This document shows, piece after piece, positions 38,595 to 46,340 of a stretch of 64,000 nt of DNA (position 1 is its first letter; every line of letters begins with the position of its first letter). Both the position numbers and the translations under genes were made by a program. The notes beneath the pieces were generated by a model. The model saw only the letters and a program-made list of their open reading frames with translations. It did no database searches and had not been told where the DNA came from. This stretch comes from Candidatus Ancaeobacter aquaticus. GTDB lineage: Bacteria; Auribacterota; Ancaeobacteria; Ancaeobacterales; Ancaeobacteraceae. The DNA is taken from contig JAVCCP010000051.1 of NCBI GenBank assembly GCA_030765405.1, positions 1 to 64,000 on the forward strand, read 5' to 3'.

Positions 38595-38620
38595 AAAAAA
38601 GGGGACAGTCCCCTTTTTTT
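38595..38620. repeat. REP-like palindrome 2, minimal form
   Basis: AAAAAAGGGGAC-A-GTCCCCTTTTTT without the central AATTATTC block. This is the shortest of the four members and shows the core unit. Confidence 0.85.
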
Positions 38621-38674
38621 ACAAACCGTACAATGAGTTTTTAGCACCCAAAACCCAGCACCTAGAGCCTTTTT

Positions 38675-38780
38675 CTATAGTCTTATGGCTAATCTTTTAT
38701 CCAAAAGAACTTGGTTAAGGAACATACCTTTTTCTAAAACAATTAAAGGGTTATCTTCATTTCTTGAGTAAAAATATCTA
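38675..38780 (-). pseudogene. Second broken 3' end of the DUF1016-nuclease gene
   Basis: Same remnant as at 37570-37676, with the same flank (ACCGTACAATGAGTTTTTAG). It is slightly closer to the intact gene in one stretch (AAGGAACATACC). Confidence 0.85.
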
Positions 38781-38784
38781 AAAA

Positions 38785-38901
38785 AAGATTGCGTTAAGTC
38801 ATATCTAGCATGGTTATACAGTTAAAGAAATAGGTGAGTATTTAAATGCTCATTATTCAACAGTTAGTAAAATCCTGAAAAAATCACAATTCAAGACCTG
38901 A
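38785..38901 (+). pseudogene. C-terminal remnant of a Y1/REP-type transposase
   Basis: From 38809 the + strand encodes HGYTVKEIGEYLNAHYSTVS then KILKKSQFKT and a stop. This is the helix-turn-helix tail found at the C terminus of many REP-associated tyrosine transposases. The codons just before (38788-38808, reading DCVKSYL) are in another frame, so a small deletion is present. The catalytic domain is missing. It lies beside the palindromes such enzymes mobilise. Confidence 0.75.
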
Positions 38902-38924
38902 TCCCTTTTTTACTGCTTGTTGAT

Positions 38925-39071
38925 GATAAGATCTATAATAAAAATAAGAGTGGAGAAGCTTTTTTACATGAAAAGAGGCGAAGCCTCCATGCGTATGAGA
39001 TAGGGTTTATACATCCGAAAACACAAGAGAAGGTCACATTTAAATCAGAATTACCAAAAACTTTAAATTGA
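38925..39071 (+). pseudogene. Broken 3' end of the RluA gene
   Basis: Encodes DKIYNKNKSGEAFLHEKRRS and onward to SELPKTLN and a stop, matching the last 49 residues of the RluA enzyme at 35552-36475. It precedes the promoter of PEP-CTERM gene 3 just as the intact gene precedes gene 1. The 38462-39152 gap thus holds a terminator, a palindrome, three gene remnants and a promoter. Confidence 0.9.
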
Positions 39072-39093
39072 AAGTGACGAAGTCACATACATG

Positions 39094-39121
39094 TTGACAA
39101 ATTTTGGTGAATATATATAAT
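39094..39121 (+). promoter_or_regulatory. Promoter of PEP-CTERM gene 3
   Basis: TTGACA at 39094-39099, 16 bases, TATAAT at 39116-39121. Both boxes are perfect, so this is the strongest of the three related promoters by sequence. Confidence 0.9.
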
Positions 39122-39152
39122 TATTCTTAAAATTAAATGAAGGAGAATCGAA

Positions 39153-39890
39153 ATGACAAAGAAGTTTCTTATAATAATGGCAATAGTAGTAATGGCGTTA
39201 ACAGCTTCAAATGTGTTTGCAATTACAGTATTAAATGGTGATTTTGAGTCAGGTGATGGTGATGTAGGTACTGCATCTAACTGGACCCCCTATTATTCAT
39301 TCGGCGGAGGAAGTGCTATTTGGTATACGGAAAATGAATCTAAAACTTATCATTATCCACCTGATGGATATGCAAATTATACAACGGCAATAGCGGGAGA
39401 TGGTTCATATTTTATTGAAACCAATGCTAGTGCAAAACATGCAGGTATTTTTCAAGATTTTACCACAGGATTTTCAGTGGGTGAGTCTTTGGTATGGTCA
39501 GCCCAGGTAGTTTCGTATGAAGCTAATGGTACTGATGCTTTAAAAGGGGCAATTAAAGTTGAATATTATGATTCTACTGATTTTGATAGTAAACTTAGTG
39601 AAAGTAATTCAAGTACCGATGCAGGTGCTTCTGCAGGTACTACATATATAAACGCTGCAAACACTTTAGATAGTGTTTTAACTATTGGTTGGACAAATGA
39701 AGTGCCGGTTGGAACACTGGGTATTAGATTGAACATTGTTTTGAATAATGATTCTCTAGGGGCGCAAGGTGCAGTATTAGTAGATAATGTTTCAGCTGTA
39801 CCCGAACCATCTACAGTCGGACTATTCGGTATAGGTCTTATTGGTTTAGTTGGTGCTGGTATAAGAAGATATAGAAAGAAAAAAGCTTAA
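39153..39890 (+). CDS. PEP-CTERM anchored exported protein 3
   Basis: A 245-residue paralogue with signal peptide (about 1-23), body opening VLNGDFESGDGDVGTASNW, conserved islands FQDFTTGFSVGESLVWSAQV and GIRLNIVLNNDS, and the same sorting tag and tail (VPEPSTVGLFGIG, RRYRKKK). It is closer to protein 1 than protein 2 in its second half (RLNIVLN against RVNLILN). AGGAGAATCG precedes the ATG. Surface display is inferred from the tag; ligand unknown. Confidence 0.93.
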   Translation: MTKKFLIIMAIVVMALTASNVFAITVLNGDFESGDGDVGTASNWTPYYSFGGGSAIWYTENESKTYHYPPDGYANYTTAIAGDGSYFIETNASAKHAGIFQDFTTGFSVGESLVWSAQVVSYEANGTDALKGAIKVEYYDSTDFDSKLSESNSSTDAGASAGTTYINAANTLDSVLTIGWTNEVPVGTLGIRLNIVLNNDSLGAQGAVLVDNVSAVPEPSTVGLFGIGLIGLVGAGIRRYRKKKA

Positions 39891-39929
39891 CTCAGCTATA
39901 AGCTGTAAGTTGTAAGCTATAAGATATGG

Positions 39930-39964
39930 AAAAGAGCAGGGAGTTAATCCCTGCTCTTTTTTTT
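39930..39964 (+). terminator. Terminator of PEP-CTERM gene 3
   Basis: GAGCAGGGAGTTAATCCCTGCTC stem followed by eight T. The stem differs from the GCCCCGAT stem of genes 1 and 2, but pairing is kept. Confidence 0.92.
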
Positions 39965-39966
39965 AA

Positions 39967-40127
39967 ATTAGCGAGATTTGATATGTTGTTTCAGTTTTGC
40001 CAAAATATGTTTTTATGCGCAACGAAAAACAAACGGGGAGAAGTCACAGTGAAAGTGCCGGAGGTACAAAAAAGGGGACAGTCCCGAATTATTCTTGAAT
40101 AATAGGGACAGTCCCCTTTTTTTAGGA
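39967..40127. repeat. 160-bp repeat, second copy
   Basis: Second copy of 37352-37512. Together with the terminator and palindrome 3 it fills the 303-bp gap 39891-40193, whose last 60 bases hold another mini-hairpin (40173-40185). Confidence 0.85.
40068..40123. repeat. REP-like palindrome 3
   Basis: Same as palindrome 1 except for TTGAAT in the centre. Left arm AAAAAAGGGGACAGTCCC, right arm GGGACAGTCCCCTTTTTT. Confidence 0.85.
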
Positions 40128-40193
40128 GTACTCAAACCGTGAACCGAACACCACTGACAAAAAACAGTAAAAGTGACGAAGTCACCGAAGTTA

Positions 40194-41204
40194 CTAGCAC
40201 AGTCTTTTTGCTAATCCTTCATCCAAAAGCACTTGGTTAAGGAACATACCTTTTTCTAAAACAATTAAAGGGTTATCTTCATTTTTTGAGTAAAAAATAT
40301 CTGTAAGATACCGGCCATATTTATCTCTACCGTGACTTTTGATTATAACGAACGGTAAATCTTTAAGTGTTTTTGAAACAAACTTAGATGCATCAATACC
40401 TTTTTTTGTCTCAATGGCTGGAGTATCTATACCACGCAACCTAATCTTTTGTTTAACCCATATTTTGAAACCGCAATCGATGTTTACCCAAATAGTGTCA
40501 CCATCAACGATTTTTTTGATCTGTGCTTTATAAGTATATAAATGTCTACGATTAGTTGTTGCTGCAACAAACTTGTAGTTGTTTTTGGTTTTAACACTTT
40601 GTGCGAAATTGCCTTTAAAATTTGTTGTATCAGATTCCTTATAAATATTAAAACCACAATCAATAAGAAAATTATCTGTGTAGACATCTTTAAATATCTT
40701 ATATGTGTAAAGCCTACCTTTCGAAACAGACAGTTTTTTCTTTTTTTTTCCAGAAAACTTTATGGGCGGAATTTCTTCCTCTTTATTTTCTTTAAGAAAA
40801 GTTTCTAATGCTCTGTTTGACAAGTTATCAGTCGAAACTTTAGATTCAATTAGATCTCTCTTTTCTTTGTCTTTAACCGAGGATAATAAACGGTAATGAG
40901 ACCACTTTAGGTTTTCGGAGAGTTTAAAATCAGGATATGTATTATAAAATTGAGACATTTGGTAGAGGAGACGTTCACCAACAGAAAGATCTCGAGAAAG
41001 ACTTTTATATAGTTTTTTGCCGTAATCAGCTCGATGCTTATTTTTTGTGAGGTGGTCAGATATCGATTTACCTATATTCCAGTATGCTGCGATCTTTTCC
41101 GTGTCATAAGCTTTTTGAGCACGAACAATGCCTTCAGCGATTTCTTTTTTAAGCTGTTTTAATAGCTTTGAGTATGGAGCTTCTGAAACAAGGGACGTAG
41201 TCAT
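40194..41204 (-). CDS. DUF1016 N-terminal domain fused to a staphylococcal nuclease domain
   Basis: The 336-residue protein joins two domains. The N-terminal part (about 8-125) is DUF1016_N/YhcG-type: AYWNIGKSISDHL, YGKKLYKSLSRDLSVG, QFYNTYPDFKLSENLKWSHY. The C-terminal part (about 235-335) is a thermonuclease domain with KKIVDGDTIWVNI, IRLRGIDTPAIETK and GRDKYGRYLTDIF, so the catalytic Arg, Glu and Arg positions appear present. A degenerate first copy (LYTYKIFKDVYTDNFLIDCG, about 172-191) precedes it. The usual PDDEXK nuclease half of YhcG proteins is missing. ATG at 41204 is chosen because the promoter lies just upstream. A DNA-processing or defence role is inferred from the domains only. 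Confidence 0.85.
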   Translation of the reverse strand: MTTSLVSEAPYSKLLKQLKKEIAEGIVRAQKAYDTEKIAAYWNIGKSISDHLTKNKHRADYGKKLYKSLSRDLSVGERLLYQMSQFYNTYPDFKLSENLKWSHYRLLSSVKDKEKRDLIESKVSTDNLSNRALETFLKENKEEEIPPIKFSGKKKKKLSVSKGRLYTYKIFKDVYTDNFLIDCGFNIYKESDTTNFKGNFAQSVKTKNNYKFVAATTNRRHLYTYKAQIKKIVDGDTIWVNIDCGFKIWVKQKIRLRGIDTPAIETKKGIDASKFVSKTLKDLPFVIIKSHGRDKYGRYLTDIFYSKNEDNPLIVLEKGMFLNQVLLDEGLAKRLC

Positions 41205-41210
41205 AAGACT

Positions 41211-41246
41211 ATTATATAGATATTGCACGCTGTGTGCAATATCTAT
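41211..41246 (-). promoter_or_regulatory. Promoter with palindromic operator for the nuclease gene
   Basis: On the - strand TTGCAC (41239-41234) and TATAAT (41216-41211) are 17 bases apart. A perfect inverted repeat with 13-bp arms, ATAGATATTGCAC (41216-41228) and GTGCAATATCTAT (41234-41246), covers the -35 box and the whole spacer. This is the usual place for a repressor site. The -10 box ends only six bases before the ATG, so the transcript would be leaderless or nearly so; no ribosome binding site is seen. Confidence 0.8.
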
Positions 41247-41304
41247 TTGGGGGGTGGTAAACACTACTAACAAAAACACTAAAAGTGAGGAAGCAACAGT
41301 GAAA

Positions 41305-41439
41305 GTGACGAAGTCACCGGAGGTACAGTGAAAGTGCTGGAGGCACAAAAAAGGGGACTGTCCCAATTATTCAAGAATAATTGGGACAGTCCCCTTTTTT
41401 AACACTACAAACAAAAAACAGTAAAAGCAACGAAGTTGC
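41305..41439. repeat. Mini-hairpins of the GTGACGAAGTCAC type
   Basis: Short 5-3-5 palindromes: GTGACGAAGTCAC at 41305-41317, GTGCTGGAGGCAC at 41334-41346 and GCAACGAAGTTGC at 41427-41439. Others lie at 37441-37453, 38573-38585, 39074-39086, 40055-40067 and 40173-40185. The arms vary but stay complementary or nearly so, and most are preceded by AAA. Confidence 0.75.
41347..41400. repeat. REP-like palindrome 4, near-perfect 54-bp form
   Basis: Left AAAAAAGGGGACTGTCCC and right GGGACAGTCCCCTTTTTT with AATTATTC/GAATAATT continuing the pairing around AA. It lies between the nuclease promoter and the end of the glycosyltransferase gene. Confidence 0.88.
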
Positions 41440-41444
41440 CGAAG

Positions 41445-43109
41445 TCACTCCATTTGTGGGAGTATTGATTCTTCCTCTTCTTTAAGTTGTTCCCATTTCG
41501 CTGTCTGAGACATGAACATACCACCTGAACGTAAATAGGTGCCTTTTTCAAGATATATTTCTTTAGGTACTTTACGTGTCATAAATATAGATTTCCACAT
41601 CTTAACATTTTCAGCCGCAGGATAATTGAATAGTGTTGGGCTGAGATATACATTAGGTATATCACCGATTATTTTCTCGATTTTAGCATAATCTAGATTT
41701 GAGAAAGGTAGCCATATCGCTGTACGGTTACAATACCAAGCAATAGCCCACGGTATATCAGTAACAACCACTTCGTTAGGACCGACAAGCTGCTCAATAG
41801 TTTTCATTTGCTTTTCAGTTTGTGCACGAGCACTTTTCCCGCCACCAATAAACTTCGTGATAAGAGGGAAAATATTAATGAGAATAAATACCGTGAGTAT
41901 TAGTAACTTCATTTTTCGTGAGATAGCAAAATATGATGAATCAACAGCATAGTAATAGTAATGTGCCGCAGCCATAATAATAAAAGGGATAAAAGGAACA
42001 AGGAGATTAGTGCCCGGATAAAAAAGGCTCATAACAATAAGAAATACAAAAGACGCAAAAATATAAAATCTTCGGAATGCAAATGTTCGCACATTTTCGT
42101 AGAGTACGAAAAGCGATACAAGGAAAAGCACCATGAGATAATTATTTGGAAGAAAAATGATTTGTCGGTATAGCGCTTGAATACCGTAATATGTTTTTTG
42201 CACAAGAGCCAGACCGAGAGCTTTGTTCGGTATATTTATGTCTCTTACGATACGTAAAAATGAGTTCCCCGGAAAAATATTCGAGAACATAATAGATTTA
42301 TAAAATTCGAGTGTATAAAAAGGGTTGCCGGTAACAACATAGTTTCTGTATAACCAGGGAGATATTGAGAGAACAAAGATAAGCGTAAAATATACAATAT
42401 GCCTTATTTTTTTGCTTTCAAACGAACTCATAATATGAAAAACAACAACAAAGTAAAGCAGCCCATACGCGTATTGTGACAAGAAACATAGTCCGAGTAA
42501 AAGACCTGCAAGCAGGGTAATGAGAACAGATTCCTCATTGAGGTAGTAGAGCACAAAGAGAAACAACATAAACATGAATATCAGAAACGACATGGGAAGA
42601 CCCGAAATACTGTAATCAAGCATAGCAGAGTTTGTAATATATAATGCGAGCGTAAGAAACGCTGTTTTTGAATCAAAAAGTTTACATGCCATAAGAAATA
42701 TAAGTGGGATACTCAAGAGATAAAAAAGACTGCTTGTAAGCGCAACAACACGGTCAGTAGCACCAAACACTCTAAACATGCCTGCAAGTACCATTGTGTA
42801 GAGTGGAGGGGCCGTTAGCTCAGGGTGATCGACGATATCAGGTGAGACTGTTAGTGCGTACGGCCTAATAAGTTTTGTGGTAAAACCTTCACCGGTAGCT
42901 ACATTGCGTGCGATCTGTGCAGTATCCATTGCATCAATTTTTGTAAGCCCATCAAAGCGTATAGCATAAAACAGGAAAAATATGAGAAGACTTAAAAATA
43001 CCCATAAAAGAATCTTTCCCGGAATTTTAATGTATTCCTCAACATTATCATTAAATTTAATAAATATTTCTTCTACACGACCAGCAAAAAACGATTTAAA
43101 AATATCCAT
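41445..43109 (-). CDS. GT-C membrane glycosyltransferase (PMT/ArnT-like), copy 2
   Basis: The 554-residue protein has about eleven hydrophobic helices and the fold pattern of dolichyl- or undecaprenyl-phosphate sugar transferases. The first periplasmic loop carries DAMDTAQIARNVATGEGFTT (about 59-78), the acidic catalytic loop of the family, and LTAPPLYTMVLAGMFRVFG follows. The periplasmic C-terminal part (about 430-550) includes VVTDIPWAIAWYCNRTAIWL, which is shared with the upstream paralogue. It is second in a two-gene operon, 37 bases after its paralogue, with AAGGAGAACAC before the ATG. The sugar and acceptor are unknown; glycosylation of exported proteins is plausible. Confidence 0.85.
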   Translation of the reverse strand: MDIFKSFFAGRVEEIFIKFNDNVEEYIKIPGKILLWVFLSLLIFFLFYAIRFDGLTKIDAMDTAQIARNVATGEGFTTKLIRPYALTVSPDIVDHPELTAPPLYTMVLAGMFRVFGATDRVVALTSSLFYLLSIPLIFLMACKLFDSKTAFLTLALYITNSAMLDYSISGLPMSFLIFMFMLFLFVLYYLNEESVLITLLAGLLLGLCFLSQYAYGLLYFVVVFHIMSSFESKKIRHIVYFTLIFVLSISPWLYRNYVVTGNPFYTLEFYKSIMFSNIFPGNSFLRIVRDINIPNKALGLALVQKTYYGIQALYRQIIFLPNNYLMVLFLVSLFVLYENVRTFAFRRFYIFASFVFLIVMSLFYPGTNLLVPFIPFIIMAAAHYYYYAVDSSYFAISRKMKLLILTVFILINIFPLITKFIGGGKSARAQTEKQMKTIEQLVGPNEVVVTDIPWAIAWYCNRTAIWLPFSNLDYAKIEKIIGDIPNVYLSPTLFNYPAAENVKMWKSIFMTRKVPKEIYLEKGTYLRSGGMFMSQTAKWEQLKEEEESILPQME

Positions 43110-43146
43110 GTGTTCTCCTTAGTATTCGTAACATTTAGTGTGTATA

Positions 43147-44808
43147 TTACTCTATATCATTATTGTCTTCAAGTTTTTCCCAAAGTTGTTTGTCTGATAT
43201 TATAACACCGCCAAAATCCATTGATTTTCCTTTATTGAGATCAATATCCCAGGGAAGATATTTGTGGAATTGTGCGTTAAGCCATACAGATATATTTTCT
43301 CCGGCAGGAAACGATCTGAGTAACGGACTCAAATAGATACATTGTATAGGGCCAACACTGCTTTTGATCTTGTTATAATCATCTCTATTATAGGGAATCC
43401 ATACTGATTTACGGTTAGAGTACCATGCAATAGCCCAGGGAATATCAGAGATGATGACTTTATCAGCGTCAGTAAGTTGTTCTATTCCATTCATGCGGTT
43501 AACAGGATACGGGCTTATTGTGGCACCACCATGGACTAAAGATGTCATTAAGGGGTACATATTAACGATAATAAAAGCAAGTAACAGTAATTGTCTTATT
43601 CTTTTTGATAGGTTACGCGTGAAATGACCATTAATAATATATGTGATAAAATAGAAAACGGCATAAACGATAACAATAGGGATAAAAGGAATTAAGATAT
43701 TAATTCCTGGATAATAAAGAGATAATATCAGAGTTATGGTAAGAAATAAGACCAATACTATTTTCTTGAAAGACAAAAGTTTGAGATTTTCTTGTTTTGC
43801 AAAAAAATACATTATAAAAAACGGCATAAGGTAATTTTGTGGAAGATAGAGAAGGTTATTATAATTAATATATATACCGTAGTAAAATTTCTTAATAATT
43901 AATGAAATGAATTGAAAAAAAGATATATCTATAGGACTCGTTGAGCATAACAAGTAATTTTCAGGAAATGTTGTTGTAAACATAAGCGGTTTTAAGAATT
44001 CAAGTGTATAAAAAGGATTTCCTGTAAGAACACTATTTCTTATGAGCCAGGGGCATGTAGTAATAAGAAAGAATACGGTGAAAAGAACGCATGCTTTAAC
44101 TTTATCTTTTTTAGCGTCAATTGACATATAGATATAAAATAGTAATGGCGCGTACAGGAGTCCATAAGAGTATCGTGTGAGGTAGCACAGGCCAAGAATA
44201 ATTCCGATTGCAGCAACTCTTACGAAATATCTATCGGGTATTTTGTAGAGCAAGAGTATAAGTATAAGAAAAAGGAATATGAGAAGAGATACGGAAAGAC
44301 CTGAGATACTGTAAGAGAGCAATACCGGATTTGTTATATATAGTGCAAGCGAATATAAAGCGATACGTTTATCAAATAATCTCATGCATAAAAAGAAGAA
44401 GAGCGGAACACTCAGAAGATAAAATACAGCGCTAGATAAAGCAACGATCTTATCGCTTTTATGAAAGAATGATATGAAGCGTGAAACGATATAAGGGTTT
44501 AGTGGAGGCGTTATTATATCTGATTGCGGTAGGGTTGTTTTCTCGTTAATTGTTTTAGGAAGCAAAAAAGACGTTGTAAAACCTTTTCCTTTAGCTATGT
44601 TTTGTGCAATTTGCGCGTCATTTATTGCGTCAATTTCTATTAATCCGTTAAAGCGTATTGAAAAGAAAACAAAGAAAATAACGATGCTCAGTACAGTCCA
44701 TAATAAAATCATTCCCGGAAGCTTCAAAAATTCATCTATGTTTTCAGATATATATATAATGATATTCTGAAACTTCTGTTTGTATTTAGATGTTAATGAT
44801 TTTTGCAT
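43147..44808 (-). CDS. GT-C membrane glycosyltransferase (PMT/ArnT-like), copy 1
   Basis: A 553-residue paralogue of the next gene, colinear throughout. The acidic loop is EIDAINDAQIAQNIAKGKGF (about 57-76), with about eleven membrane helices, and the C-terminal domain carries ISDIPWAIAWYSNRKSVWIP. The two genes are duplicates that have diverged strongly, with scattered identical motifs, so they may use different acceptors. It is transcribed divergently from the TPR gene at 44889 across an 80-bp gap with overlapping promoters. Confidence 0.85.
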   Translation of the reverse strand: MQKSLTSKYKQKFQNIIIYISENIDEFLKLPGMILLWTVLSIVIFFVFFSIRFNGLIEIDAINDAQIAQNIAKGKGFTTSFLLPKTINEKTTLPQSDIITPPLNPYIVSRFISFFHKSDKIVALSSAVFYLLSVPLFFFLCMRLFDKRIALYSLALYITNPVLLSYSISGLSVSLLIFLFLILILLLYKIPDRYFVRVAAIGIILGLCYLTRYSYGLLYAPLLFYIYMSIDAKKDKVKACVLFTVFFLITTCPWLIRNSVLTGNPFYTLEFLKPLMFTTTFPENYLLCSTSPIDISFFQFISLIIKKFYYGIYINYNNLLYLPQNYLMPFFIMYFFAKQENLKLLSFKKIVLVLFLTITLILSLYYPGINILIPFIPIVIVYAVFYFITYIINGHFTRNLSKRIRQLLLLAFIIVNMYPLMTSLVHGGATISPYPVNRMNGIEQLTDADKVIISDIPWAIAWYSNRKSVWIPYNRDDYNKIKSSVGPIQCIYLSPLLRSFPAGENISVWLNAQFHKYLPWDIDLNKGKSMDFGGVIISDKQLWEKLEDNNDIE

Positions 44809-44836
44809 GGTTTAGTGTGCTCTTTCGAATTAAAGT

Positions 44837-44865
44837 ATGATAGTATATAATGGAGAATTTGTTAA
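44837..44865 (-). promoter_or_regulatory. Overlapping divergent promoters
   Basis: On the - strand TTAACA (44865-44860) and TATCAT (44842-44837) are 17 bases apart, facing the glycosyltransferase operon. On the + strand TATAAT at 44846-44851 faces the TPR gene, with only a weak -35 (TTTCGA) at 44823-44828. The two overlap, so the operons may exclude each other. Confidence 0.55.
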
Positions 44866-44888
44866 TACTTATCATAAGGAATCTCTAA

Positions 44889-45842
44889 ATGAGTAAATAT
44901 CTTTGGTGTCTGATTATTTCTTTTATTTTGTTAAATCATATGGGCTATGCCGAAATAAATGAAGATGAACCCCGTCATTTGTCTAAGGCAAAAGCTGCTG
45001 AACGATACGCAAATAAAGGCGATTACAATAAAGCAATCGAGCTATACACTGGGTTAGTTCATGAATACCCCGGAAACGAATATTTTATAAAAAATCTTGC
45101 CTATTTATTTAAGAAAACGAATAGAGTTAATGATGCAGCCCAAATGTATCTTCTGTTGTTTAAAAAAGAAATTATGAAGTTAAAACAACAGGGCAAATAC
45201 GAGTTAAGTCAAAAAGCACTAAAACAATACTATAATATCCAGTCTATTCATCCACGTGACCCAATGATATATGTAAGACTTGGTCAGGAACTTATGGTGT
45301 ATGGCAAGCCCGAATGGGCAAAGAAAGAAGCTCTTAAAGCGCTTGAGACTGATCCGCAATGTTCTGATGCATATATTCTTCTTGCCCAGTATTATCAAAA
45401 ACAAAGAGAAATAAGGAAAGCTGTTGAGGCTCTTGAAAAATCTGTTGCAATAAATCCTGATAACTGTCGTGCACGGAATAATTTGGGTGGCTTATATCTT
45501 CAGATGTACCGCTATAACGACGCTGAAAAAGAGCTCAAGAAAGCAATAGAAATAAAAGGCGATAGCGCACACAGCTATTATAATTTGGCAGTTTTATACC
45601 TACAGAGGAAGGAATACGACAGAACGATATATAATCTGCAAAAAACGCTGGAATATAATCCACTCAATATAAATGCAATTATCTTGCTTGCAGATGTATA
45701 TTTTGCACAGAAAAAGGATTTCAGGAAAGCTCTTTCGTTGTATTACCGTGCAATGGACTATACGGGGCTCATAACAGGCAGCCAAGCAATTATTATTCAG
45801 AAGAAAATTGCGAATATTGAAGAATTACTAAAGAAAAAATAG
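44889..45842 (+). CDS. Exported TPR-repeat protein
   Basis: The 317-residue protein has a signal peptide (about 1-21, ending HMGYA) and about seven TPR units from residue 30 to 310 (YANKGDYNKAIELYTGLVHE, LGQELMVYGKPEWAKKEALK, LAVLYLQRKEYDRTIYNLQK). It is probably periplasmic. It leads a + strand group with the cNMP-binding and transporter-like genes and is divergent from two glycosyltransferases, so a role in surface assembly is possible. Confidence 0.88.
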   Translation: MSKYLWCLIISFILLNHMGYAEINEDEPRHLSKAKAAERYANKGDYNKAIELYTGLVHEYPGNEYFIKNLAYLFKKTNRVNDAAQMYLLLFKKEIMKLKQQGKYELSQKALKQYYNIQSIHPRDPMIYVRLGQELMVYGKPEWAKKEALKALETDPQCSDAYILLAQYYQKQREIRKAVEALEKSVAINPDNCRARNNLGGLYLQMYRYNDAEKELKKAIEIKGDSAHSYYNLAVLYLQRKEYDRTIYNLQKTLEYNPLNINAIILLADVYFAQKKDFRKALSLYYRAMDYTGLITGSQAIIIQKKIANIEELLKKK

Positions 45843-45917
45843 CCACTATGACCAAAGAAAAGAAACTAAACATTATTATGATGCCTATGCCCAATGCATA
45901 GATAAAAGGACGTGCAT

Positions 45918-46337
45918 ATGTTATTAATTGAAAAAATAGTTTTTTTAAAGAAAGTATCACTTTTTGCTAGAATTGATTCAGAAGAATTAATGGCAATTGT
46001 GCAAATCGCGCAAGAAGAAAGTTACGCTAAAGATACACTTCTTTTTAAAGAAAGTGATTTTGGCGATAAATTTTATGTTATTGTGTCAGGTGTCGTTGAA
46101 CTGATAAAAAAAGAAGGTGAGCAGGATAAGAAAATTGCGGAACTATCTTCCGGCGAATATTTCGGGGAAATGGCAATACTCACTGAAGATGGCAGATCCC
46201 TTACTGCGGTTGTTTCCGAGCCGGTTCTTCTACTGACCATTAATAGAGATGATTTTAAAAGCATTATTGATGAAATCCCATCATTATCTTTTCAAATATT
46301 CAAAGTTTTATCTGATCGCATAAAGAGTCTTTTATAA
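45918..46337 (+). CDS. Stand-alone cyclic nucleotide-binding domain protein
   Basis: A 139-residue CRP-type sensor domain with no DNA-binding or kinase part. Family motifs are FGDKFYVIVSGVVELIKK (about 51-68), the phosphate-binding cassette SGEYFGEMAILTEDGRSLTA (about 78-97) and a C-terminal helix ending SDRIKSLL. The usual Arg-Ser/Thr pair of the cassette is present as RS. ATG at 45918 is chosen for AAAGGA eight bases upstream. Only three bases separate it from the transporter-like gene, so it may sense a nucleotide for that protein. Confidence 0.88.
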   Translation: MLLIEKIVFLKKVSLFARIDSEELMAIVQIAQEESYAKDTLLFKESDFGDKFYVIVSGVVELIKKEGEQDKKIAELSSGEYFGEMAILTEDGRSLTAVVSEPVLLLTINRDDFKSIIDEIPSLSFQIFKVLSDRIKSLL

Positions 46338-46340
46338 ATT

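Noticed and set aside
37289-40193. PEP-CTERM intergenic repeats as a CRISPR array
   Set aside because: Repeats are few, unevenly spaced and palindromic, with no regular spacers and no cas genes.
41205-41366. N-terminal extension of the DUF1016-nuclease protein by 54 residues
   Set aside because: It would read back through the promoter, operator and a REP-like palindrome; the domain begins just after the ATG at 41204.
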